From Streptomyces fulvorobeus (lineage in GTDB: Bacteria > Actinomycetota > Actinomycetes > Streptomycetales > Streptomycetaceae): a DNA stretch of 64,000 nucleotides. Position 1 is the stretch's first letter; the number at the start of each line of letters is the position of its first letter. Positions 1 through 8,775 of the stretch are shown piece after piece. The stretch lies in NCBI RefSeq assembly GCF_013167895.1, contig NZ_BLWC01000001.1:1984001-2048000 (forward strand). Reading direction: 5' to 3'. Made by a program: the position numbers and the translations under genes. The notes under the pieces are model-generated. The model saw only the letters and a list, made by a program, of their open reading frames with translations. It ran no database searches and was not told where the DNA came from.

Positions 1-692
1 GTCGCCTTGGCCATGTACGACCAGTTGTCGTGCGGCAGCCGTACGCCCTTGGGCCGGCCGGTGGTGCCCGAGGTGTAGATCAGGGTCGCCAGCTGGTCGG
101 GGGTGATCGCCGAGACCCGGTCCGTGACCGCGTCCGGGTGCTTCTCCAGGTACGCGGCGCCCTGGGCCTCCAGCTCCGCGAGCGTGAGCACCCAGCCCTC
201 GGGGTCGTCGGCGGCGGGCTCGACGCCCGCCGGGTCGATGACCACGACGTGGGCGAGGTCCGTCAGCTCCGACCGGCGCTCCCGCGCCTTCGCCAGCTGG
301 ACCGCGTCCTCGGCGATCAGGAAGCGGCTCTCGGAGTCGGTCAGGATGAAGGCCGACTCCTCGGCGTTCGTGGAGGGGTAGATCGTGGTGGTGGCCGCAC
401 CCGCGCACATGACCCCGAGGTCGGCGAGGACCCACTCGACCCGGGTGGAGGAGGCGAGCGCCACCCGCTCCTCGGGCTGGACACCCAGCGCGATCAGCCC
501 GGCGGAGATGGCGTACACCCGTCCGGCGGCCTGCGCCCAGCTGAGCGACTTCCAGCCGTCGGGGCCCTGGCCGGAGGCGGCGGGCACCGGGTAGCGGTAC
601 GCCTCCGCGTCCGGCGTGGCGGCCACGCGGTCGACGAAGAGATTCGCCACGGAGGGCGGTCGGTTATCGATCAGGGTCTTTGTGTCGCTCAC
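1..692 (-). CDS. Long-chain fatty acid--CoA ligase (AMP-forming), 5' part only
   Basis: This gene encodes an adenylate-forming enzyme that activates fatty acids with ATP and CoA. Only the first 230 residues are visible; the 3' end lies beyond base 1. The protein begins VSDTKTLIDNRPPSVANLF and includes the family AMP/ATP-binding loop YTSGTTGRPKG near residue 215 (encoded close to bases 40-85). Start choice is GTG at 692-690, preceded by a strong GGAGGA ribosome site about 5 bases upstream. The visible part matches the Streptomyces FadD-type synthetases that open with a short N-terminal lead before the adenylation domain. It is divergent from nothing: the next gene (lepA) is upstream on the same strand but separated by 320 bases and a terminator, so it is probably transcribed on its own. 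Chain-length specificity cannot be read from the sequence. Confidence 0.88.
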   Translation of the reverse strand, partial: MSDTKTLIDNRPPSVANLFVDRVAATPDAEAYRYPVPAASGQGPDGWKSLSWAQAAGRVYAISAGLIALGVQPEERVALASSTRVEWVLADLGVMCAGAATTTIYPSTNAEESAFILTDSESRFLIAEDAVQLAKARERRSELTDLAHVVVIDPAGVEPAADDPEGWVLTLAELEAQGAAYLEKHPDAVTDRVSAITPDQLATLIYTSGTTGRPKGVRLPHDNWSYMAKA

Positions 693-749
693 GACGTCCT
701 CCGGGCCTGCGGCATTGCTACGACCGGTTACTTGATCCTGCTTAAGATG

Positions 750-809
750 CCTGCTTCTGTCCTGCTCTGTACCTGCGGTGCTTCTACGGTGCTTCCACGT
801 TGCTTCAAT
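750..809. repeat. 11-bp phased direct repeats upstream of the acyl-CoA ligase
   Basis: Three contiguous 11-bp units lie at 777-787, 788-798 and 799-809: GGTGCTTCTAC, GGTGCTTCCAC and GTTGCTTCAAT. A related, looser run (CCTGC at 750, 761 and 772) precedes them with the same 11-base step. One repeat per helical turn places all copies on one face of the DNA. They sit 60-120 bases upstream of the ligase start, so an operator for a cooperatively binding regulator is possible; no regulator is identified. Confidence 0.5.
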
Positions 810-950
810 GAGTTTTCCTGCTGCGTTCCTGCCGCGCGGTCCCGCTCGGTCACGCTTGTTTAACTGGCGAGTAACCCGACGGGCCGTGATCAGGGTAGAG
901 CGCACGCGCCCCCCGCGTAAGGGGCAACAGGCCGCCGCTTTGGTAACGAA

Positions 951-990
951 CGGGCCCCCGTGCCGCAGGGTGCTGCGGCACGGGGGCCCG
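951..990 (-). terminator. Strong hairpin after lepA
   Basis: A perfect 17-bp stem (951-967 with 974-990) and 6-base loop lie 27 bases beyond the lepA stop codon. There is no long T run, which is normal for Streptomyces terminators. Confidence 0.8.
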
Positions 991-1016
991 GAAAGCTACT
1001 CCTCGGTACGGGAGGG

Positions 1017-2890
1017 CTACTTCTTGGCCTTGCTCTCGCCGGCGGACTCGTCCGTCGACAGCACGGAGATGAAGGCGTCCTGCGGAACTTCCACGTTGCC
1101 GACCATCTTCATGCGCTTCTTGCCTTCCTTCTGCTTCTCCAGCAGCTTCCGCTTACGGGAGATGTCACCGCCGTAACACTTGGCGAGGACGTCCTTGCGG
1201 ATGGCGCGGACGGTCTCCCGGGCGATCACCCGGGAGCCGATGGCGGCCTGGATGGGCACCTCGAAGTTCTGCCGCGGAATGAGCTTCTGCAGCTTGGCGA
1301 CGAGCCGGACGCCGTACGCGTACGCCTTGTCCTTGTGCGTCACCGCGGAGAACGCGTCGACCTTGTCGCCGTGCAGCAGGATGTCGACCTTGACGAGCTG
1401 GGCGGACTGCTCCCCCGTGGGCTCGTAGTCGAGCGAGGCGTAGCCGCGGGTCTTGGACTTCAGCTGGTCGAAGAAGTCGAAGACGATCTCGGCGAGCGGC
1501 AGGGTGTAGCGGATCTCGACCCGGTCCTCGGAGAGGTAGTCCATGCCGAGCAGGGTTCCGCGGCGCTGCTGGCAGAGCTCCATGATCGCGCCGATGAACT
1601 CGCTGGGCGCGAGCACCGTGGCGCGGACGACGGGCTCGTGCACCGCGTCGATCTTGCCCTCGGGGAACTCGCTCGGGTTGGTGACGATGTGCTCGGTGCC
1701 GTCCTCCATCTCCACGCGGTAGACCACGTTCGGGCGGTGGCGATGAGCTCCAGACCGAATTCGCGCTCCAGGCGCTCACGGACCACGTCGAGGTGGAGCA
1801 GTCCGAGGAAGCCGACACGGAAGCCGAAGCCGAGCGCCGCTGAGGTCTCCGGCTCGTACACCAAAGCGGCGTCGTTGAGCTGGAGCTTGTCGAGGGCCTC
1901 GCGCAGGTCGGGGTAGTCCGAGCCGTCCAGCGGGTACAGACCCGAGAACACCATCGGCTTCGGATCCTTGTAGCCGCCCAGCGCCTCGGTGGCCCCGTTG
2001 TGCAGGGAGGTGATGGTGTCACCGACCTTGGACTGCCGGACGTCCTTCACACCGGTGATGATGTAGCCGACCTCGCCCACGCCGATGCCGTCGGCCGGGG
2101 TCATCTCCGGCGAGGAGACACCGATCTCCAGCAGTTCGTGGGTGGCGCCCGTGGACATCATCCTGATGCGCTCGCGCTTGTTGAGCTGACCGTCGATGAC
2201 ACGGACATAGGTGACGACCCCGCGGTACGGGTCGTAGACCGAGTCGAAGATCATCGCGCGAGCGGCCTCGTCCGCCTTGCCCACGGGGGCCGGGACGTCC
2301 CGGACCACCCGGTTGAGCAGTGCGTCCACGCCGATCCCGGTCTTGGCGGAGACCCTGAGGACGTCCTCCGGCTGGCAGCCGATGAGGTTGGCCAGCTCCT
2401 CGGAGAACTTCTCGGGCTGCGCGGCCGGCAGGTCGATCTTGTTGAGCACCGGGATGATGGTGAGGTCGTTCTCCATCGCGAGGTAGAGGTTGGCGAGTGT
2501 CTGGGCCTCGATGCCCTGCGCCGCGTCCACCAGCAGGACCGTGCCCTCGCAGGCGGCGAGCGAACGGGAGACCTCGTACGTGAAGTCCACGTGGCCCGGC
2601 GTGTCGATCATGTTGAGGACGTGGGTGGTGCCCTGGTCCTCACCCAAGGTGGGTGCCCACGGCAGACGGACCGCCTGGGACTTGATGGTGATGCCGCGCT
2701 CGCGCTCGATGTCCATCCGGTCGAGGTACTGAGCACGCATCTGCCGCACGTCGACCACACCGGTCAGCTGAAGCATCCGGTCGGCAAGCGTCGACTTGCC
2801 GTGGTCGATGTGAGCGATGATGCAGAAGTTGCGGATCAGCGCCGGGTCGGTACGGCTCGGCTCGGGCACGTGGGTAGGAGTCGCGGGCAC
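1017..2890 (-). CDS. lepA: Elongation factor 4 (LepA), interrupted by a single-base frameshift
   Basis: LepA is a ribosome-bound GTPase of the translation-factor family. The N-terminal part carries the G1 motif AHIDHGKST, the G3 motif DTPGHVDF and the G4 motif NKID; the C-terminal EF4 domain ends [11 protein letters not shown]. Start is GTG at 2890 (protein [16 protein letters not shown]). The reading frame is open from 2890 to about 1735 and then continues in another frame to the stop at 1017. Restoring one base in the GGG run at 1732-1734 (plus strand) gives [15 protein letters not shown], the expected family sequence, and a 624-residue protein, close to the usual Streptomyces length. The gene is therefore either wrongly assembled or a true frameshift mutant cut after about residue 385. 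It lies divergent from rpsT. Family identity is certain; intactness is not. Confidence 0.93.
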
Positions 2891-2999
2891 GCAGGGTCCT
2901 GATTCTTGAGACGCCGAACGCCGTGTCTCGGGTCGATGTCGGGTCGGTCGGATCGATACGTAAGCTCCATCGTCCCACGGCTGCGGGGCAGGGACCGGT

Positions 3000-3029
3000 T
3001 TGGGCCGGTAGGACGGCGGCTGGTACCGT
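3000..3029 (+). promoter_or_regulatory. Candidate rpsT promoter
   Basis: TTGGGC at 3000-3005 and TACCGT at 3024-3029 are separated by 18 bases, close to the Streptomyces vegetative consensus (TTGACN, 16-18, TAGANT). The start of transcription would fall about 70 bases before the rpsT GTG. Inferred from sequence only. Confidence 0.5.
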
Positions 3030-3106
3030 GGGCAGCTGTGCCTCGTGGCCCTCAGAAGCGCGTGGCGCACATAGAAGATCCAACGAACCTGAAAAGGCTC
3101 TATCTC

Positions 3107-3373
3107 GTGGCGAACATCAAGTCCCAGATCAAGCGGAACAAGACGAACGAGAAGGCGCGCCTGCGCAACAAGGCCGTCAAGTCCTCGCTCAAGACCTCGA
3201 TCCGCAAGGCCCGTGAGGCTGCCGCTTCCGGCGACGTCGAGAAGGCCACTGTGGCCGTCCGTGAGGCGTCGCGTCAGCTGGACAAGGCTGTCTCGAAGAA
3301 CGTCATCCACAAGAACGCTGCCGCCAACAAGAAGTCGGCGCTCGCGCTCAAGGTTGCCGCCCTTCAGGGCTGA
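3107..3373 (+). CDS. rpsT: 30S ribosomal protein S20
   Basis: S20 is a primary 16S rRNA-binding protein of the small ribosomal subunit. The 88-residue product begins [20 protein letters not shown] and is rich in Lys, Arg and Ala, as expected for the three-helix S20 fold; it ends [13 protein letters not shown]. Start is GTG at 3107; an upstream in-frame extension exists but would add sequence with no similarity to S20. The gene is divergent from lepA, is monocistronic by appearance, and ends in a strong terminator at 3492-3540. Confidence 0.97.
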   Translation: MANIKSQIKRNKTNEKARLRNKAVKSSLKTSIRKAREAAASGDVEKATVAVREASRQLDKAVSKNVIHKNAAANKKSALALKVAALQG

Positions 3374-3491
3374 GCACTGATGTGATCGCCGGAACGGACT
3401 CAGCGGGCCCTCTCTCCCGCTCCTGACCGGCACCCCGCGCCGCACACCGAACCTGCGTTCGCCACGCGGGTGCGGCGCACCACAGCGTCAA

Positions 3492-3540
3492 CCGAAAGCC
3501 CCGGCACCGCCCTCCCCAGGGCGCGGACCGGGGCTTTCGG
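3492..3540 (+). terminator. rpsT terminator
   Basis: CCGAAAGCCCCGG (3492-3504) pairs perfectly with CCGGGGCTTTCGG (3528-3540). It lies about 120 bases after rpsT and before the convergent holA, so it may serve both strands. Confidence 0.8.
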
Positions 3541-3649
3541 TATGCGCACCGAGCATGCACACCGAGCACGTCACACCTCCGGCCCGAGACCGGCCACTTC
3601 AAGCCCGCCCGCCGCCTGAGGGGAAAGCGGCGACCCCGGGCCCCAGGCG

Positions 3650-4636
3650 CTACCGCCCTGCCCGCGCCGCCCGCGCAACCGCGACCACGGCCTTCTCCAG
3701 GGCGTACTCCGGGTCGTCCCCGCCGCCTTTCACCCCCGCGTCCGCCGCCGCGACCGCGCGCAGCGCGTCCGATACGCCGTCCGGGGTCCAGCCCCGCATC
3801 TGCTGGCGCACCCGGTCGATCTTCCACGGCGGCATCCCCAGCTCGCGGGCCAGATCCGCGGGGCGCCCGCCCCGCGCCGACGAGAGCTTCCCGATCGCAC
3901 GCACCCCCTGGGCGAGGGCGCTGGTGATCAGGACGGGCGCGACGCCGGTCGACAGCGACCAGCGCAGGGCCTCCAGGGCCTCAGCCGCCCGGCCCTCGAC
4001 CGCACGGTCCGCGACCGCGAAGGACGAGGCTTCCGCGCGCCCCGTGTAGTAGCGCCCGACGACCGCCTCGTCGATGGTGCCCTCGACGTCGGCCACCAGC
4101 TGGGAGACCGCGCTCGCCAGCTCCCGCAGTTCGCTGCCGATGGAGTCCACCAGGGCCTGGCACGCCTCGGGGGTCGCGGAGCGCCCCAGTGCGCGGAACT
4201 CCGACCGTACGAAGGAGAGCCGCTCGGCCGGCTTGGTGGTCCTGGGGCAGGCGACCTCGCGCGCACCCGCCTTGCGGACCGCGTCCAACAGCCCCTTGCC
4301 CTTGGCCCCGCCCGCGTGCAGAAGGACGAAGGTGATCTCCTCGGCGGGAGCGTTCGCGTACGCCTTGACGTCCTTGACCGTGTCGGCGGAGAGATCGTGT
4401 GCGTTGCGCACGATCACCACCTTGCGCTCGGCGAAGAGCGAAGGGCTGGTCAGTTCGGCGAGAGTGCCGGGCTGCAACTGGTCGGAGCTGAGATCCCGCA
4501 CGTCCGTGTCGGCGTCGGAGGCGCGGGCCGCCGCCACCACCTGCTGCACGGCACGGTCGAGGAGGAGGTCCTCCTGGCCCACCGCGAGGGTGATGGGAGC
4601 GAGCGGGTCGTCGGTGGAATTCCTTCTGGTGGCCAT
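3650..4636 (-). CDS. holA: DNA polymerase III delta subunit
   Basis: The delta subunit of the clamp loader opens the beta sliding clamp during chromosome replication. The 328-residue protein begins MATRRNSTDDPLAPITLAVG and carries the family features VGQEDLLLDRAV near the N-terminus, an ATPase-like first domain and the C-terminal collar region (SALAQGVRAIGKLS, LGMPPWKIDRVRQQM). Start is ATG at 4636; an in-frame start 6 codons upstream (MGCWIA) is less likely because other actinobacterial HolA proteins begin close to the chosen ATG. The gene is convergent with rpsT. In Streptomyces holA normally sits between rpsT and the comEC/comEA genes, as here. Confidence 0.93.
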   Translation of the reverse strand: MATRRNSTDDPLAPITLAVGQEDLLLDRAVQQVVAAARASDADTDVRDLSSDQLQPGTLAELTSPSLFAERKVVIVRNAHDLSADTVKDVKAYANAPAEEITFVLLHAGGAKGKGLLDAVRKAGAREVACPRTTKPAERLSFVRSEFRALGRSATPEACQALVDSIGSELRELASAVSQLVADVEGTIDEAVVGRYYTGRAEASSFAVADRAVEGRAAEALEALRWSLSTGVAPVLITSALAQGVRAIGKLSSARGGRPADLARELGMPPWKIDRVRQQMRGWTPDGVSDALRAVAAADAGVKGGGDDPEYALEKAVVAVARAARAGR

Positions 4637-4719
4637 CGCGATCCAGCATCCCACGCCCCACCGACAGCCGGTTCTGCCGGCTGTCGGGCCCGTCCCCGCG
4701 CGTACCCGAGAATGGCCAG

Positions 4720-4965
4720 GTGAGCGATGTGAGACATGTACTGGTACTGGCGGACCGCGATACGGCGGAGGAGGTGGCGGGGGAGCTCTCGGACCGCTTC
4801 GGTGTCACCGAGGAGCCCCAGCTCGTACGCGACGCCCTGGCCGGCGAGGACGACGCCGAGGACGCCCAGTGGCTGGTCGTCGTGGAGGACCCTGCCGGAC
4901 GGCTCGACTCCGCGGCCCTCGACGCCTTCGCCGCCGAGTTCGACGGATGGCTGGAACAGCCGTAG
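4720..4965 (+). CDS. Small acidic conserved hypothetical protein
   Basis: The 81-residue product (start GTG at 4720, MSDVRHVLVLADRDTAEEVA) is strongly acidic and has a regular alpha/beta look: a VRHVLVLAD strand, an EEVAGELSDRFG helix and a QWLVVVED strand, ending DGWLEQP. It has no signal peptide, no membrane segment and no catalytic motif that I recognise. It stands alone, divergent from holA (84 bases apart) and convergent with the acetyltransferase gene. High G/C at third positions supports a real gene. Function unknown. Confidence 0.7.
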   Translation: MSDVRHVLVLADRDTAEEVAGELSDRFGVTEEPQLVRDALAGEDDAEDAQWLVVVEDPAGRLDSAALDAFAAEFDGWLEQP

Positions 4966-5286
4966 GGGTGTCAGCCCTCGGGGACGGACGACGATCCGGA
5001 TGTCCGGCCCGATGTGCCGGGTCCCGCCGAGGACCTTGCGGACCCGGCTGTCGGTGACGCCGCATTCCGCCTGCCGTACCGGTTCGCTGACGGGGTCCAC
5101 GACCCGGCGGACTCCGCACCCCGGCGTGGGACGGCAGGCGGGGGCGGCGGTGCGCGGAAGGCTCGGCGAAGGCCCCGCCACGCGCAGTCCCCGAACGGCT
5201 CCTGCCGCCCTCGGCGCTCAGCCAACGGCCGAACATGGCGTACTCGCAAGGACGTGCCTCCCCCGAGGGCCATCACCCGCCGACGA
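4966..5286. other. 321-base stretch without a convincing gene
   Basis: This lies between the convergent small acidic protein gene and the N-acetyltransferase gene. Open frames exist on both strands, but they run through the neighbouring genes and give Arg/Pro/Gly-rich translations typical of shadow frames. I see no clear terminator hairpin or RNA gene. Confidence 0.5.
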
Positions 5287-6147
5287 TCATGCATTCGCTC
5301 CGCCGGTCCGCCCACGCGGGGTCGCCACTTCGGGGAGGCGGTCGAGCAGCAGCCCGAAGTGGTCGCGGTAGGCGGCCAGCACCTCGGCATCGGTCTCCAG
5401 CGGCGTCTCGTGGCGCTCACCTTCCACCGTCCTGACCAGCTTCCGGCCGCTGAGCGTGATCCGGCCGTCGTCCGTGACCCGGGAACAGACGACGGACCGC
5501 AGGAAGTGCGAGTCGGGCGAAGTGCGGTGATACCAGGCGCCCACCCGGAACTCGGCCAGCGACCTCGGCCGCAGGTCGAGACGGAACTCCCGGCAGCCGC
5601 CCCGCAGCAGGTCCACATCGCCCTGCGGCGCCTCCCGGAACCGGAAGGCACCGCCCGGGTCCTGCTGCTCGGCCCGGTCATCGAGCGCGAGGGGCCACAG
5701 CGCGTGCTCCCCGAATCCCACATCGGCCAGCCAGGGGCCTGTGTCGTCGTCGGTCTCGACGCGCAGCGCCATGTGGTCGTACGGGATGCCGAGCTGTCCG
5801 CCGTCGCCGAAGACCCGGGCCTGGAGCAGCGTGACACGGAAGCCGAGGGCGCGCAGCAGGAAGGCGAAGGCGCCGTTCAGCTCGTAACAGAAGCCACCGC
5901 GGCGGGCCCCCACCACCTTGTCGAAGAGGGCGCCCTCCTCCAGGACGATGTCCTCGCCGTAGTGGACCGACAGGTTCTCGAAGGGGACCGCTGTCAGATG
6001 GCGGAGCTGGAGCTCGCGCAGGGCCGCCGCGTCGGCGCGCTCCGGGCGGGCGGCTCCGATGCGCTCCAGGTAGGCATCGGCCCGGGCGTCCGCGGAGAGG
6101 TCGGCGTACGCGGGAACGGTGGTCGTCGGCGAGGCATCCGCATTCAT
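5287..6147 (-). CDS. Arylamine N-acetyltransferase
   Basis: NAT enzymes move the acetyl group of acetyl-CoA to arylamines, hydrazines or related amines through a Cys-His-Asp triad. All three residues are visible in the 286-residue protein: Cys87 in RRGGFCYELN, His125 in YDHMALRV and Asp142 in LADVGFGEHA. The N-terminal motif TAVPFENLSVHYG is also typical. Length agrees with bacterial NATs (about 275-290). Start is ATG at 6147. It is followed upstream by comEC on the same strand with a gap of 108 bases. Some actinomycete NAT homologues act in antibiotic pathways (for example ansamycin ring closure), but nothing here indicates that; general xenobiotic acetylation is the default. Confidence 0.9.
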   Translation of the reverse strand: MNADASPTTTVPAYADLSADARADAYLERIGAARPERADAAALRELQLRHLTAVPFENLSVHYGEDIVLEEGALFDKVVGARRGGFCYELNGAFAFLLRALGFRVTLLQARVFGDGGQLGIPYDHMALRVETDDDTGPWLADVGFGEHALWPLALDDRAEQQDPGGAFRFREAPQGDVDLLRGGCREFRLDLRPRSLAEFRVGAWYHRTSPDSHFLRSVVCSRVTDDGRITLSGRKLVRTVEGERHETPLETDAEVLAAYRDHFGLLLDRLPEVATPRGRTGGANA

Positions 6148-6255
6148 GCCGAGAGTCTGTCCCGGCTGCGCGCTCCCGCGCCAGCGCCCTCGGTCCCGCG
6201 CGGGCGACAGACCGCCCGCTCACGCACTGCCGCCCGGTCATGCGCTGCGGGCCCC

Positions 6256-8775
6256 TCATGAACTACCCACCGCTGTGAGCGCCGCGCCCGCCCCCGTGAC
6301 CGCGACGGAACCGTCCGTGTCGGTACGCAGCACTCGCGCGCCCCCACGCGTCAGCGCCTCGACCGTACGCGCCGACGGATGACCGTACGGGTTGTCCGTA
6401 CCGCAGGAGATGAGGGCGAACCTCGGCCGCGCGCCCCGCAGCAAGGCCGCGTCCTGGTACGCCGATCCGTGGTGGGCCACTTTCAGGACATCCACCCGGG
6501 GCAGGTCCGGATAGCTGCGCAACAGCCCTCGCTGGGCGGGTGGTTCCAGATCACCGAGGAGCAGCAAGGTCAGCTCTCCCGACCGGACGAGGAGGGTGAC
6601 GCTGGAGTCGTTCGGCTCCTCCGTCACGAAACGGGGCACGGCGCCCCGCCCGCCCCTCCGAACGTCCTCCTGCGGCCAGATGATCCGCCAGTCGAGCGGG
6701 CCGATCCTGCGGTGCTCCCCCGGGACCGTACGCACCAGGGGGACTCGGGCCGCCGCCGCGGTTCTCCGTACGAATGCCGCCTGTTCCGGCGGCTCGTCCA
6801 GGCTCGTCGTCTGGATCGCCCCCACCGCCCGGCCGCGCAGCACGCCGGGCAGACCCCTGACGTGGTCGGCGTGAAAATGGGTGAGCAGCAGCAACGGCAC
6901 CCGGGTGACCCCGAGATCGCGCAGGCAGCGGTCAACGAGCCGGGGTTCGGGGCCCGTGTCGACGACCACGCCCGTACGGTCGCCGGCCGCCAGGACCATG
7001 GCGTCCCCCTGCCCCACATCGCAGAGCGCGAACGCCCAGTGGGGCGGCGGCCACCCGGTCATGATCCGGGTGAGCGGCACCGGCCGGAGCACCGCGAGGA
7101 CCAGGAGCAGGGCGGCGATCGCGCAAATCCAGGGCAGCCGGGCCAGACGGCGGGCGAGGAGCACGAGCAGCACCGTGAGGGCGGCCAGCAGCGCCGCACC
7201 CCGCCACCCGCCCGGCCAGTCGATCTGCGCCCCGGGCAGCCCCGCCCCGGTGCGGGCGACGGAGGCGATCGACCCGACCGGCCATCCCGCGACCACCGCC
7301 AGCAGTTCGGCCACGGGCATGGCGACCGGGGCGACGGCGAGCGCCGCGAACCCGAGCACCGTCGCGGGTGCCACCGCGAACTCCGCGAGCAGGTTGCAGG
7401 GAATCGCCACCAGACTCACCCGTGAGGCCAGGACGACCACCACGGGTGCGCACACCGCCTGCGCGGCTGCCGCCGCGGCGACCACTTCGGCGATCCGGTA
7501 GGGCACTCGTCGGCTGCGCAGCGCGGCGCTCCACCGGGGCGCGAGGGTGAGGAGCGCGCCGGTGGCCAGGACGGAGAGCAGGAATCCGTAGCTGCGGGCC
7601 AGCCACGGGTCGTAGAGCACCAGCAGCAGCACGGCGGCGGCCAGAGCGGGGATCAGGGAACGGCGGCGGCCCGTCCCGATCGCGACCAGGGTGATCAGTC
7701 CGCAGGCCGCCGCGCGAAGGACACTCGGTTCGGGACGGCAGACCACGATGAAGGCGAGCGTCAGCCCGCCTCCGATCAGTGCGGTCGTGCGCAGGGAGAT
7801 TCCCAGACGGGGTGCCAGACCCCGGCGTTCGGTCCGCAGGGCGGTGCCGGGTGGTCCGATGAGCAGGAAGAGGAGAATCGAGAGGTTGGCTCCCGACACA
7901 GCCAGCAGGTGCGTGAGGTCGGTGGCCTTGAAGGCGTCGTGCAGCTCGGGGGTGACCCGCGAGGTGTCGCCGACGACCAGCCCCGGCAGCAGCGCCCTCG
8001 CGTCCGCGTCCAGCCCCGCGGACGCCTCTCGCAGCCCCGCGCGCAGTCTCCCCGCCGTGCGCTGGAGGAGGTTGGGGCCCTCGATGATCCGGGGTGGGTC
8101 GTCCGCGTCGGTGCGCAGGACGGCGGCGATACGTCCCCCTTCGTGCTGCGGAGGCGCGAGTCCGCCTCTCAGGTACAGACGGGTGGAGGGCAGCAGAGCT
8201 CGCCAGCTCGCCGCCTCCTCACCGGGTGAGACCATGACGAGTACCGGTGTACGCAGTCGGGTGACCGTCCCGTCGGTGCTGGTCAGCCGCTCGACCTGGG
8301 CGTCCAGCAGCAGGGAGACAGGCGTGCTGTGGTCACCCCGCACACCCGGCCGTGTCTGCCGCGGATCGGAGGTGACCGTGGCCTCCACCGTGACCTGGCT
8401 GTAGGCGTCCGCCAGGCCGGGGAGCGGCCCCTGCCTGACCTGGGCACCGTGCAACCCGGCAGCCGCGGCCCCCGCGGCCGAGGCCAGCAGTACAGCGGCG
8501 ACCCCGGTGGCCCGCAGCCGTCGTCCCTGCGCCCCGGTGCCCCGAGTGGTCCCGGCCGTCGCCGACCGGGCCCGGGCGAGGAAGCCCACGGCCACACAGA
8601 AGCAGGCCACCACTCCCGCGACGACCCACAGCCCCGGTGCCCCGAGCGCGAGCGCCGCCGCGCCCCACACCGCCAGTGCGGGAGGGACCAGGCGCAGGTC
8701 GGCGGGCCCTTCCTGTCGCGGGTCGGACGCGCCCAGCCTCCCGCCCGACGCCGCGTGGACGTCGGGGCCGCTCAT
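6256..8775 (-). CDS. comEC: ComEC/Rec2-type membrane DNA channel protein
   Basis: ComEC proteins form the inner-membrane channel for single-stranded DNA in naturally competent bacteria. The 839-residue product has an N-terminal cluster of membrane helices, an OB-like region, the Competence domain (HLLAVSGANLSILLFLL) with several further helices, and a C-terminal metallo-beta-lactamase domain with the metal motif THFHADHVRG. Start is ATG at 8775, overlapping the stop of comEA by 4 bases (ATGA), so the two are translationally coupled. Streptomyces is not known to be naturally competent under standard conditions; the true role in this genus is open. Domain order and length are normal. Confidence 0.92.
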   Translation of the reverse strand: MSGPDVHAASGGRLGASDPRQEGPADLRLVPPALAVWGAAALALGAPGLWVVAGVVACFCVAVGFLARARSATAGTTRGTGAQGRRLRATGVAAVLLASAAGAAAAGLHGAQVRQGPLPGLADAYSQVTVEATVTSDPRQTRPGVRGDHSTPVSLLLDAQVERLTSTDGTVTRLRTPVLVMVSPGEEAASWRALLPSTRLYLRGGLAPPQHEGGRIAAVLRTDADDPPRIIEGPNLLQRTAGRLRAGLREASAGLDADARALLPGLVVGDTSRVTPELHDAFKATDLTHLLAVSGANLSILLFLLIGPPGTALRTERRGLAPRLGISLRTTALIGGGLTLAFIVVCRPEPSVLRAAACGLITLVAIGTGRRRSLIPALAAAVLLLVLYDPWLARSYGFLLSVLATGALLTLAPRWSAALRSRRVPYRIAEVVAAAAAAQAVCAPVVVVLASRVSLVAIPCNLLAEFAVAPATVLGFAALAVAPVAMPVAELLAVVAGWPVGSIASVARTGAGLPGAQIDWPGGWRGAALLAALTVLLVLLARRLARLPWICAIAALLLVLAVLRPVPLTRIMTGWPPPHWAFALCDVGQGDAMVLAAGDRTGVVVDTGPEPRLVDRCLRDLGVTRVPLLLLTHFHADHVRGLPGVLRGRAVGAIQTTSLDEPPEQAAFVRRTAAAARVPLVRTVPGEHRRIGPLDWRIIWPQEDVRRGGRGAVPRFVTEEPNDSSVTLLVRSGELTLLLLGDLEPPAQRGLLRSYPDLPRVDVLKVAHHGSAYQDAALLRGARPRFALISCGTDNPYGHPSARTVEALTRGGARVLRTDTDGSVAVTGAGAALTAVGSS

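Noticed and set aside
1700..1770. Programmed frameshifting in lepA
   Set aside because: No slippery heptamer plus pseudoknot is evident, LepA is not known to use it, and the same kind of one-base loss occurs in unrelated genes of the window.
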